A DNA stretch of 50,662 bases, from contig UQVF01000007.1 of assembly GCA_900544365.1 (NCBI GenBank), positions 1 to 50,662 on the forward strand, written 5' to 3'. Shown here piece by piece: positions 17,573 to 25,236 of the stretch. The position numbers and the translations under genes were made by a program. Within the stretch, counting starts at the first letter, position 1. Each line of letters opens with the position of its first letter. The notes below the pieces were generated by a model. It was not told where the DNA came from. It did no database searches and saw only the letters and a program-made list of their open reading frames with translations. Source of the DNA: an uncultured Veillonella sp. GTDB taxonomy: Bacteria; Bacillota; Negativicutes; Veillonellales; Veillonellaceae.

Positions 17573-18268
17573 ATGGATAAGACGGAAGAGTATCGTTTAC
17601 ATAGTATTGACTCAATCGGGCGATTGCCGTTGAGTGAGCAAGTATATATGTCATTGAAGCAAGCTATTTTAACAGGCTCTTTGAAGCCCAAAATGAAATT
17701 GAGTGAAGTGCGTATAGCAGAACAATTAAATGTGAGCGCTACACCGGTGCGTGAGGCATTTCGTAAACTGGCGAAAGATAATCTTGTAGTCATTAAACCT
17801 TGGAAAGGTGTTACGGTGAAAGGCTATTCTCCAGAAGAAATTGTGGCTATGTATCAATGTCGTGAAGTGATGGAAGGCTTAGGTGCCAGACTGTGTGCAG
17901 AAAGATGTACAGAGGAACAACTAGCAGAACTACAAGAAGTGTGTGATGCAGGAATTCATACGGAAGATCCAGAGGAACGTGTGGCCATTAATAGTCGCTT
18001 TCATACATTGATTGCGGAATTTTCTGGCAATGACCGTGTGGCAGATTATTTAGCAGATTTCCGGGAAATGGTGAATCGTGATATGTATATCAGTACATCA
18101 GATAAAACACGGACTATTTCTTGTGATTTAGAACACCAACAAATTATGGAAGCCATTCATAATCGTGATGGACAATTAGCAGAAGAACGTATGCGTGCTC
18201 ATGTGCGAAATGCCTTTGTCTTTAAAAAAGCGCATGCAGACTTATTGGCAAAACAAAAGGAAAAGTAA
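17573..18268 (+). CDS. GntR-family (FadR/FCD) transcriptional regulator
   Basis: The 231-residue protein has an N-terminal winged helix (SEQVYMSLKQAILTGSLKPKMKLSEVRIAEQLNVSATPVREAF in pieces, residues 23-70) and a C-terminal FCD ligand domain with metal-site histidines (SRFHTLIAEFS, LEHQQIMEAI and MRAHVRNAF). FCD regulators sense small carboxylates or sugar acids. The ribosome site (ggagg) is good. Its targets are unknown; the following ferredoxin oxidoreductase genes are a reasonable guess, since both concern 2-oxoacid metabolism. Confidence 0.87.
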   Translation: MDKTEEYRLHSIDSIGRLPLSEQVYMSLKQAILTGSLKPKMKLSEVRIAEQLNVSATPVREAFRKLAKDNLVVIKPWKGVTVKGYSPEEIVAMYQCREVMEGLGARLCAERCTEEQLAELQEVCDAGIHTEDPEERVAINSRFHTLIAEFSGNDRVADYLADFREMVNRDMYISTSDKTRTISCDLEHQQIMEAIHNRDGQLAEERMRAHVRNAFVFKKAHADLLAKQKEK

Positions 18269-18374
18269 GAGTCTACAATCTACAAAGATCATATTCATAG
18301 ATTGGGATGCTAGTAATTTGTAATGTTATATTTAAAAAATATATAAAAAAGCTAGGAATTTATAAAATTACATG

Positions 18375-18403
18375 TTTACTTTTACACAATCCTTTGTTAT
18401 AAT
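18375..18403 (+). promoter_or_regulatory. Promoter of the tandem-hairpin RNA
   Basis: TTTACT (18375-18380), 17 nt and TATAAT (18398-18403). The predicted start, about 18410, is the first base of the first hairpin. Confidence 0.7.
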
Positions 18404-18409
18404 AACTCA

Positions 18410-18590
18410 AGCAAAGGGTTCACACTACCTTTGCTAGATAAAGATCTCTCTCTTTATCTACCTAACTTACAATAGGGAGGGTTTATCTTATACCTTCCTA
18501 GGTAAAAGACCCTACTTTTACCGAAAGGGGCGCCCCCCATTGCCCCAACAAAACATTTGAAGTTATTTCAAATGTTCTCTCTCTTTTTTC
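18410..18590 (+). ncRNA. Tandem-hairpin small RNA, unrecognised
   Basis: Consecutive hairpins follow with almost no spacers: AGCAAAGG/CCTTTGCT (18410-18435, 10-nt loop); AGATAAAGA/TCTTTATCT (18436-18459, 6-nt loop); an imperfect TAGGGAGG/CCTTCCTA (about 18473-18500); GGTAAAAG/CTTTTACC (18501-18522, 6-nt loop); GGGGC/GCCCC (18527-18546); and AACATTTGAA/TTCAAATGTT (18552-18576), followed by a pyrimidine-rich tail with T6 that suits termination. A matching promoter lies directly upstream, and no ORF fits the region. It does not have the 6S, tmRNA, SRP or RNase P shape. Function unknown. Confidence 0.65.
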
Positions 18591-18593
18591 TCA

Positions 18594-18642
18594 AATACAA
18601 AAACCTCGGCTTATTCTCTTGGTCGAGGTTTTTGTATTTTTT
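18594..18642 (+). terminator. Strong second terminator after the hairpin RNA
   Basis: AATACAAAAACCTCG (18594-18608) pairs perfectly over 15 bp with CGAGGTTTTTGTATT (18624-18638), followed by T-rich sequence. It insulates the RNA gene from the downstream oxidoreductase genes. From 18643 to 18876 nothing else recognisable was found except the ribosome site. Confidence 0.85.
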
Positions 18643-18876
18643 ATATCTAATTACAACTCTAGTAGTAAAGGATAGGGGATGTGTTTCTTGAAAAAGAAAT
18701 AGAAATAGTAGAGAGATAGGAATGATGCTTTATAAATATAGGGAATGTGATTGATGAAAAGTTGTAAAAATGCTATCATTAGAAGTGAACTTTGAGAGAT
18801 TGATGTGTATTGAAAACACTGAATAAATACAGTCTTTCTGTAGTCCTATATTACAATCCTAAGGAGGGTGAATCTC

Positions 18877-20628
18877 TTGCAAAAACGTAAAGATTTTATC
18901 TGGAAAATGGGCGGTCAGCAAGGTGAAGGTATTGAAAGTTGCGGCGAAATTTTAGCTACTATTCTTGCCAAAGAAGGTTATTCCTTGTATAGCCAACGTT
19001 TATTTGCATCTCGTATCAAAGGTGGTCACACAACATTTGCATTACGTATCGCATTAGAACAAATTATGACAGTAGGGGAACATATCGATTTCTTGGTAGC
19101 ACTTGACCAAGAAACTGTAGATATGCATGGTAAGGAAGTGCGCGAAGGTGGGTTTATCATTTGTGATAGTAAAGTAAATCCTAACTTTGAAGCATTTGAA
19201 GGGACTGGAGTTACATGTCTGGCCTTGCCAATTTCTGAAACAGCACTACAACAAGGGTCCTTGTTGATGCGTAATATCGTGGCATTGGGTATGTCGGTGG
19301 CTTTACTAGGCTTTGAAACAGAGTTGTTCTTAACAGCTATAAAAGCTCGTTTTGCAAAAAAATCCGAAGATATTATTAACAAAAACTTACAAGCATTCCA
19401 ATTGGGTTATGAGCTTGTGAAAGAACAATTGGGTGATGTAGAGGTAGATACATTAGATAAACCTGAACCAAAAGACCAAATGTTCTTGCTAGGTAACGAA
19501 GCATTAGCATTGGGTGCGATTGCGGCAGGCTCTCGTTTCATGGCATCTTATCCGATTACTCCAGCATCTGAAGTGATGGAATACATGATTAAGAAAATGG
19601 ACAAAATCGGTGCTACTGTAGTACAGACAGAAGATGAAATTGCTGCTTGTATGATGGCTATGGGTGGTGTATACGCTGGTGTTCGTGGCTTTACATGTAC
19701 ATCTGGCCCTGGCTTGAGCTTGATGGCGGAGTCTTTATCTATGGCATCTATGGCTGAATTGCCAATGCTGATTATCGATGTGCAACGTTCTGGTCCATCT
19801 ACAGGTATGGCTACAAAAGTGGAAACATCCGATATTGATGCAGCTTGCTACAATGCGCATGGGGATTATTCCAATATCGTTATTGCTCCAACAAGTATTG
19901 AAGAATGTTTCTATGAAATTCAACATGCTTTCAACTTAGCAGAACAATACCAATGTCCAGTTATTTTCATGCCTGATTTACAACAAGGTTTAAATAAACA
20001 GTCTGTACCAACATTTGATTTAAATCGTGTAGGTATTGAACGTGGTAATTTGATGAAAGAAGAAGAGTTACCAGTATTGGAAAATCCTAAATATTTCAAA
20101 CGTTTTGAAATTACTGAAAGCGGTATTTCCCCTCGTACTATTCCAGGTATGAAAAACGGTCTATTCTTGTCTACAGGCCTTGAGCATAATGAAGAAGGTA
20201 AACCAGCTGAAGCGCCTTCTATGCACGTGGCACAAACAGATAAGCGCTTCCGCAAATTATCTACAGTAGCAGATGTATATGAACCATTCTTGAACAATGC
20301 AAAACATGAGGAAGCTGATGTTCTTGTCATCGGTATTAACTCCAGCCGTGGTGCTATCGAAGAAGCAGTGGTGGAATTAGAGGCAGAAGGCCACAAAGTG
20401 AACCATTTACAACTTCGTTTGATTAAACCGTTCCCGAAAGAGCAATTGCTACCATTCTATAACAGTGCTAAAAAAGTTGTGATTTGTGAGCAAAATGCGA
20501 CAGGTCAATTAACTAACTTATTCCGCATTAATATGCCGAATAAAGAAAAACTTTCTAGTTGCTTAAAATACGATGGTAATCCATTTACAACATCTTATGT
20601 AAAAGCAGCAATTAAGGAGGTTTTATAA
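18877..20628 (+). CDS. 2-oxoacid:ferredoxin oxidoreductase, fused gamma-alpha subunit
   Basis: The protein of about 583 residues oxidatively decarboxylates a 2-oxoacid (probably 2-oxoglutarate or a relative) to an acyl-CoA while reducing ferredoxin. Residues 1-180 form the gamma domain (GGQQGEGIESCGEILATILA); from about 200 the alpha (pyrimidine-binding) domain begins, LALGAIAAGSRFMASYPITPASEVMEYM, with a C-terminal transketolase-C-like part. The TTG at 18877 is preferred: aaggagg (18861-18867) is 9 nt away, whereas the GTG at 18868 abuts the ribosome site. The stop overlaps the beta-subunit start. KorA is the likeliest name; the sequence alone does not settle the substrate. Confidence 0.9.
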   Translation: MQKRKDFIWKMGGQQGEGIESCGEILATILAKEGYSLYSQRLFASRIKGGHTTFALRIALEQIMTVGEHIDFLVALDQETVDMHGKEVREGGFIICDSKVNPNFEAFEGTGVTCLALPISETALQQGSLLMRNIVALGMSVALLGFETELFLTAIKARFAKKSEDIINKNLQAFQLGYELVKEQLGDVEVDTLDKPEPKDQMFLLGNEALALGAIAAGSRFMASYPITPASEVMEYMIKKMDKIGATVVQTEDEIAACMMAMGGVYAGVRGFTCTSGPGLSLMAESLSMASMAELPMLIIDVQRSGPSTGMATKVETSDIDAACYNAHGDYSNIVIAPTSIEECFYEIQHAFNLAEQYQCPVIFMPDLQQGLNKQSVPTFDLNRVGIERGNLMKEEELPVLENPKYFKRFEITESGISPRTIPGMKNGLFLSTGLEHNEEGKPAEAPSMHVAQTDKRFRKLSTVADVYEPFLNNAKHEEADVLVIGINSSRGAIEEAVVELEAEGHKVNHLQLRLIKPFPKEQLLPFYNSAKKVVICEQNATGQLTNLFRINMPNKEKLSSCLKYDGNPFTTSYVKAAIKEVL

Positions 20629-21503
20629 TGGCAACAGCAAATCAATATAGAAATGATATCCGCCCTAACTGGTGTCCTGGTTGTGGTCATTATGGGGTAC
20701 AAGCAGCCATCGCTGATGCAGTAGCTGCTCTTGATATTGCGCCTGAAAAATTGGCTGTTATCTCTGGTATCGGTTGTTCTTTTAGCCGTATCGGTGGTTA
20801 CTTCTATGCCTATGGTGCGCATACTACACATGGTCGTGCACTTCCGTATGCACAAGGTGTGAAATTAGCGAATGAAGATATGAACGTTGTGGTTTGCGGT
20901 GGTGACGGTGATGCTTTCGCGATCGGCATGGGCCATACGATTCATGCTTTCAAACGTAATGTAAATATTACGTATGTGGTTATGGATAACCATGTATATG
21001 GTTTGACAAAAGGCCAAACATCCCCTCGTTCTGATGTGGGATTTGTGACAAAAACATCTCCTCATGGTTCTTTTGAAAGTCCATTACCAATCTGTGAAAC
21101 AGCTATAGCTTCTGGTGCTACTTTCGTAGCGCAAAGTTACATGGTAAATCGTGCGCAATTAGTAGATTTGATTAAACAAGGCATGCAACACGAAGGATTT
21201 TCTTTCATTAACGTATTCAGCCCTTGTGTAACTTACAATAAACAAAATGGCTATGATTACTTCAAAGATAATTTGGTGAACTTGCCAGAAGGTTACGATC
21301 CAACAAACCGTGCACAAGCATTTGCTACATTAGGCGAAACTAATGGTCTTGTAACAGGCTTGATTTATCAAGATACAACAAAACCATCCTTTGAACAAGC
21401 GTTGTATGCAGCAAATGGTGGACCACACGCTCGTGCGTTGGTGCATGACGTGGTAAAACCAGATGCAGAGATGTTTGCATCTCTTTGCAACGAGTTCAAA
21501 TAG
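20628..21503 (+). CDS. 2-oxoacid:ferredoxin oxidoreductase beta subunit
   Basis: The 291-residue TPP-binding subunit has WCPGCGHYG (cluster cysteines near residue 17), GIGCSFSRIGGY with a third cysteine, and the TPP/Mg motif GGDGDAFAIGMGHTIHA...NITYVVMDNHVYGLTKGQ. It forms the catalytic core with the fused gamma-alpha subunit; translation is coupled by a 1-nt overlap. There is no separate delta/ferredoxin subunit, so electrons probably pass directly to soluble ferredoxin. Confidence 0.92.
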   Translation: MATANQYRNDIRPNWCPGCGHYGVQAAIADAVAALDIAPEKLAVISGIGCSFSRIGGYFYAYGAHTTHGRALPYAQGVKLANEDMNVVVCGGDGDAFAIGMGHTIHAFKRNVNITYVVMDNHVYGLTKGQTSPRSDVGFVTKTSPHGSFESPLPICETAIASGATFVAQSYMVNRAQLVDLIKQGMQHEGFSFINVFSPCVTYNKQNGYDYFKDNLVNLPEGYDPTNRAQAFATLGETNGLVTGLIYQDTTKPSFEQALYAANGGPHARALVHDVVKPDAEMFASLCNEFK

Positions 21504-21538
21504 AAACGACATATCTCGGTTGAGTATATAGGTGGAAT

Positions 21539-21605
21539 GAAAATCCGCATTACTTCTAAAAACTGCCCTACGCGAAAGTTTTTAGTAAGCAATGCGGATT
21601 TTCTT
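21539..21605 (+). terminator. Terminator after the oxidoreductase genes
   Basis: AAAATCCGCATTAC...CTAAAAACT pairs with AAGTTTTTAG...GCAATGCGGATTTT in a long hairpin with a small bulge, ending in ttcttttg. Confidence 0.85.
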
Positions 21606-21670
21606 TTGCATTATCGTATTATGTGGTGAGATATGTTGTTTCTATTGGGGGGACTCGAGGGGGGGAGCCG

Positions 21671-21766
21671 ATGGATTTCTTAATCAGCTTTACAATCTCT
21701 GTTGTGGTAGGAATAGTTAGCTATTATTTTTGCAAATGGCTAGACAGGAGATTTAAGGGTAACTAG
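21671..21766 (+). CDS. 31-residue membrane peptide, putative type I toxin
   Basis: The ORF encodes MDFLISFTISVVVGIVSYYF followed by CKWLDRRFKGN: one membrane helix and a basic tail. The ribosome region is extremely G-rich (gggggg and ggggggag). Two minus-strand RNA-like units follow (21789-21858 and 21895-21963), the first converging on the 3' side of this ORF. Short helix plus charged tail plus convergent antisense RNA is the Fst/Ldr-like type I toxin plan. The assignment is inference from architecture; the precise family is not recognised. Confidence 0.6.
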   Translation: MDFLISFTISVVVGIVSYYFCKWLDRRFKGN

Positions 21767-21788
21767 CCTAATATGGAGGTAGCTCTCT

Positions 21789-21858
21789 AAAAAAAGTAGA
21801 AACCCTACAGTAGCAGCTGTGGGGTTTCGTTGTCCCAATGGAACTTAATCAACTTGTT
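21789..21858 (-). ncRNA. Putative antitoxin RNA, copy 1
   Basis: On the minus strand a TATACT -10 (21865-21870) with a weaker -35 (ATGATA, 17-nt spacer) predicts a start near 21858. The RNA ends at the hairpin GAAACCC (21799-21805)/GGGTTTC (21822-21828), followed on the minus strand by a U-run (21795-21789). It faces the 31-residue ORF and resembles the next unit in plan and hairpin sequence. Confidence 0.5.
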
Positions 21859-21894
21859 GATTATAGTATATCATAAATAAAGAGAATTATCATC

Positions 21895-21963
21895 TAAAAA
21901 GTAGAATCCCCACAGCTGCAGCAGCGGGGATTCTGTGTTTCGATGGAAACACTCAACCTATAT
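21895..21963 (-). ncRNA. Putative antitoxin RNA, copy 2
   Basis: The minus-strand promoter ATGACA (21993-21998), 17 nt, TATACT (21970-21975) predicts a start near 21963. The RNA contains GTGTTTC-catc-GAAACAC and ends in the terminator AGAATCCCC/GGGGATTCT (21903-21934) with a U-run at 21900-21896. It is a diverged tandem copy of the unit at 21789-21858; no second toxin ORF accompanies it. Confidence 0.5.
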
Positions 21964-22144
21964 GTCTATAGTATAGCACAAGTCAAGGGTGGTGTCATGT
22001 TACATGGTAACCCTTTTTTTGAGGTGTATGTATAATATATGTCGAGGTTGTAGATTAGAGTGTTGTCTGTATGCTTACGTCGCTTTTAAAATCTCATTTG
22101 TATTGCTATAATGAGAGTATATTAAAATGAGGAGTGATATTTGC

Positions 22145-23488
22145 ATGAAAGCTGTTTTATATACGATGATGGTAGCGGCGTTTTTGAATCCGTTTGCATC
22201 GAGTTCTCTTACGATGTCCTTTCCTGATATGATGCAAGAGTTTGGTGCGTCTACCAATGATATGGCATGGGTGGTAGAATCGTTTTTGCTGTGTTGTACG
22301 GTAGCTGTGATTCCAGCTGGTAAGTTAGCGGATATCTATGGGAAACGTAAGTTGTTTTATATAGGTAGTATTGTATTTACGATGATATCGGGGCTTATGT
22401 GCTTTGTGGAATCAGTAGAAATGCTGACGGTCTATCGAGCGCTGCAAGGAATTGCTTTAGGGATTGTATATACTACGTCCATGTCTATTTTAACTTTATC
22501 TGTACCAGTGGAACGACGGGGATATGCGTTCGGTATGATTGGAGGAATGGTATATTTAGGATTATCCTTAGGACCTGCCTTAGGTGGTTTCCTAAATTAC
22601 TATTATGGCTGGCGTAGTATTTTTGTGTTTACTACCTTACTAGGTATTGTGGCAAATGTGATGGCCTTTCGATCGTTGCATAAAGAGTGGGTGCATACAC
22701 CGGATAGTAGTATTTCTTTGAGAAGTTTACTTTTATACGCCTTGGGTATCAGCGCAGTGATGGTCGGTATTACCGAATGGGTCCGCTTTTGGTGGAGTGT
22801 CTATGCTTTTGTAGTAGGGTTAGTGGCATTGAGTGTGTTAGGATATGTAGAATGGCATAGTAAGGATCCGCTTATTCCAGTTAAGATATTTGTGTCGAAT
22901 CTAGGGTTTACTATGTCTAGTGTGGCTGCCATGATGAACTTTAGCGCTACTTTTGGTGTAGGATTTGTATTATCCTTGTTTTTACAAATGATAATGGGCT
23001 TTGATTCTCGTATGACAGGATTGATTTTGTGCATACAAACTGGAATTATGGTGTTTTTAGCGCCACGTATGGGGGCTTTATCTGATCGATACAATCCATC
23101 CCAATTTGCTAGGTGGGGGATGGTGCTCATCGGCGTAGGATTGCTCAGCATGGCCTATAGTACTTTCACTGAAAGTATGGCAATTATCATGGTAAGCTTA
23201 GCCATCGTAGGTATCGGAGTGAGTTGCTTCGCGCCACCGAACAATAATTTAATTATGAGCTCTGTACCGAAAACATATATTGGTTTTGCCTCTTCTACGA
23301 TTTCTACTGTACGATTATTGGGGCAAACCATGAGTATGGCACTGATTGGTGTCATACTTGCTTATACAATAGAAGGAAGAACGGCACTAGAAATGATGGG
23401 GTATAACAGCACTGTAGCACTCGTTGTATTTGGTGTGATTTGCTTGGTAGGAGCGATTCCGGCGGGGATGTGTACTATGCGGAGTTGA
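22145..23488 (+). CDS. MFS transporter, multidrug-exporter type
   Basis: The 447-residue protein has many membrane helices, more than 12 predicted by eye. MSFPDMMQEFGASTNDMAWVV and motif A (PAGKLADIYGKRK) lie in the first half, followed by GPALGGFLNYYYGWRSIF (motif C region), a pattern of the DHA2 drug:proton antiporters. The ATG at 22145 is chosen because aggag lies 11 nt upstream; an earlier in-frame ATG at 22127 overlaps that site. Substrate unknown. It stands alone, ending at a hairpin shared with the purB promoter. Confidence 0.82.
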   Translation: MKAVLYTMMVAAFLNPFASSSLTMSFPDMMQEFGASTNDMAWVVESFLLCCTVAVIPAGKLADIYGKRKLFYIGSIVFTMISGLMCFVESVEMLTVYRALQGIALGIVYTTSMSILTLSVPVERRGYAFGMIGGMVYLGLSLGPALGGFLNYYYGWRSIFVFTTLLGIVANVMAFRSLHKEWVHTPDSSISLRSLLLYALGISAVMVGITEWVRFWWSVYAFVVGLVALSVLGYVEWHSKDPLIPVKIFVSNLGFTMSSVAAMMNFSATFGVGFVLSLFLQMIMGFDSRMTGLILCIQTGIMVFLAPRMGALSDRYNPSQFARWGMVLIGVGLLSMAYSTFTESMAIIMVSLAIVGIGVSCFAPPNNNLIMSSVPKTYIGFASSTISTVRLLGQTMSMALIGVILAYTIEGRTALEMMGYNSTVALVVFGVICLVGAIPAGMCTMRS

Positions 23489-23532
23489 ACTGTCAACTAA
23501 TAGCTGACAGTTCCCCCTGATTTTTGTATAAT
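23488..23532 (+). promoter_or_regulatory. Hairpin and purB promoter
   Basis: AACTGTCA (23488-23495)/TGACAGTT (23505-23512) forms a hairpin ending the MFS gene. Its right arm contains the -35 CTGACA (23504-23509); 17 nt later comes TATAAT (23527-23532). The leader of about 95 nt holds small hairpins (GGTA/TACC, TTATGA/TCATAA) but no recognised purine riboswitch. Confidence 0.6.
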
Positions 23533-23628
23533 GATAAGGTAATATAGAATACCTTATGAGGTATGACTTTCATAATGGATAGTAAATATATTTCCATAAG
23601 AAACCGGATTAGATAAAGGAGTTAAGGA

Positions 23629-24924
23629 ATGATTAATCGCTACACTCGTGAAGAGATGGGACATATTTGGAGCGAACGCAATGAGTTCGATACGATGTTA
23701 TTAGTTGAAATTTTGGCATCTGAAGCGCAGGCAGAATTGGGTATTATCCCGAAGGAAGCAGCGGTAGCGATTCGTGAGAAAGGTGACTTTCAAGTAGAAC
23801 GGATTCGTGAAATTGAACGAGAAACGAATCATGATATCATCTCCTTCGTCACTGCTGTGGGCGAATATGTAGGACCTGAGTTTGCAAAATATATTCATCT
23901 TGGCTTAACGTCCACAGATGTAAAAGATACGGCATTAGGATACATGATGAAACAAGCCTGTGATCTATTGTTAAAAGGGCTGCGTAATTTCCGTGATGTC
24001 CTTGCTCGTCGAGCAGTAGAGTTCAAATATACGCCTATGATTGGTCGTACGCACGGTATTCATGGGGAACCGATTACATTTGGTATCAAATTGGTGAACT
24101 GGATGTCCGAAATTGATCGAGATATTGCTCGCTTAGAACAAGCTCGTCAATCTGTAGCGGTAGGTAAATTGTCTGGTGCTGTGGGAACGTACTCCAATAT
24201 TGATCCATTTGTGGAACAATATGTATGTGAAAAATTGGGCTTGGAACCTGTGAAAGTAGCCACACAAGTAGTATCTCGTGACCGTCATGCTGAATTGTTG
24301 TCTATGATTGCTGTTATCGGTGGCACCTTAGATCGCATCGCTTTGGAAATTCGTCACTTGCAACGTACAGAAGTACGTGAAGCGGAAGAATATTTCAGTC
24401 CGAAACAAAAAGGTTCTTCTGCGATGCCTCACAAACGTAATCCAATTACTTGTGAAAGAATCTGCGGCTTAGCACGTGTATTGCGTGGTCATGCACAAGC
24501 GGCATTTGAAGACCAAGCCTTATGGCATGAGCGCGATATTTCTCATAGCTCGGTAGAACGTGTGATTTTACCTGATGCAACGATTACATTGGATTACATG
24601 ATTCATCTAGCTACACGTACGGTAGATAAATTATTGGTATATCCTGAAAACATGATGAAAAATTTAAACTTAACAGGTGGTCTTGTATTTAGCCAAACGA
24701 TTTTAACGCACTTGGTAGATAAAGGGGCTGTTCGTGATGAAGCCTATCGTTGGGTACAACGTCATGCCATGGCTCGTTGGTTAGAAGGAAAAGATTTTGC
24801 TACAGGATTAAAATCTGATCCAGAGATTGCAAAATACCTAAGTGCAGAAGAAATTGATGCTTGCTTTGATCCAACACCATTGTTACGTCACGTAGATACT
24901 ATTATGGCTCGCTTTGGATTATAA
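23629..24924 (+). CDS. purB: Adenylosuccinate lyase
   Basis: The 431-residue enzyme cleaves SAICAR and adenylosuccinate, releasing fumarate, in purine synthesis. It has the superfamily signature GSSAMPHKRNP near residue 263, LTSTDVKDTALG near residue 96 and the catalytic-site GRTHGIHGEPIT. It is full length, with ribosome site aaaggagttaagga. It is a single gene with its own promoter and terminator. Confidence 0.95.
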   Translation: MINRYTREEMGHIWSERNEFDTMLLVEILASEAQAELGIIPKEAAVAIREKGDFQVERIREIERETNHDIISFVTAVGEYVGPEFAKYIHLGLTSTDVKDTALGYMMKQACDLLLKGLRNFRDVLARRAVEFKYTPMIGRTHGIHGEPITFGIKLVNWMSEIDRDIARLEQARQSVAVGKLSGAVGTYSNIDPFVEQYVCEKLGLEPVKVATQVVSRDRHAELLSMIAVIGGTLDRIALEIRHLQRTEVREAEEYFSPKQKGSSAMPHKRNPITCERICGLARVLRGHAQAAFEDQALWHERDISHSSVERVILPDATITLDYMIHLATRTVDKLLVYPENMMKNLNLTGGLVFSQTILTHLVDKGAVRDEAYRWVQRHAMARWLEGKDFATGLKSDPEIAKYLSAEEIDACFDPTPLLRHVDTIMARFGL

Positions 24925-24927
24925 TTT

Positions 24928-24956
24928 AAAAAGGACGGTTGCAGCCGTCCTTTTTT
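24928..24956 (+). terminator. purB terminator
   Basis: AAAAAGGACGG pairs with CCGTCCTTTTT around a 6-nt loop, just after the purB stop codon. Confidence 0.92.
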
Positions 24957-25106
24957 GCGTCTTACATAACATTGTGAATGTATACTAATACAATACAAAG
25001 GAATAAAGTTGACATATCACTTTTATAAAAATAACTGCAAATATATAAATGAACACCTCATCATTTGTGCTGGAAGAATAGTTATGCATTAATTTCATAA
25101 TTGAAA

Positions 25107-25226
25107 TATTTACAAATAGAGGTCACACCCTATATACTAAAAGATAGTATATATAGGAAAGGTGGATTGTATCACCGTTGTGTTATCACATTAGTGATGC
25201 CTTACAAGATGGTAAGCACGTGTAAA
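25107..25226 (+). pseudogene. Deleted ABC-permease operon remnant: leader joined to permease tail
   Basis: Positions 25107-25168 match the leader of the permease operon at 28624-28690 (TTTACAAA..AG.GGTC, CCTATATACT, GAAAGGTGGATTG). At the point where the permease start codon should be, the sequence switches to a copy of the 3' end of the second permease gene (TATCACCGTTGTGTTA..., ttagtgatgccttacaagat, matching 30377-30437). Both permease genes are thus deleted and the leader now drives the binding-protein gene at 25237. The promoter TTTACA - 18 nt - TATACT is kept. Confidence 0.8.
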
Positions 25227-25236
25227 AGGAGGAACT

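Noticed and set aside
21839..21877. 12-codon ORF (MELNQLVDYSIS) as a second toxin for the duplicated antisense RNA
   Set aside because: Not hydrophobic, no ribosome site, and it overlaps the promoter of the minus-strand RNA.
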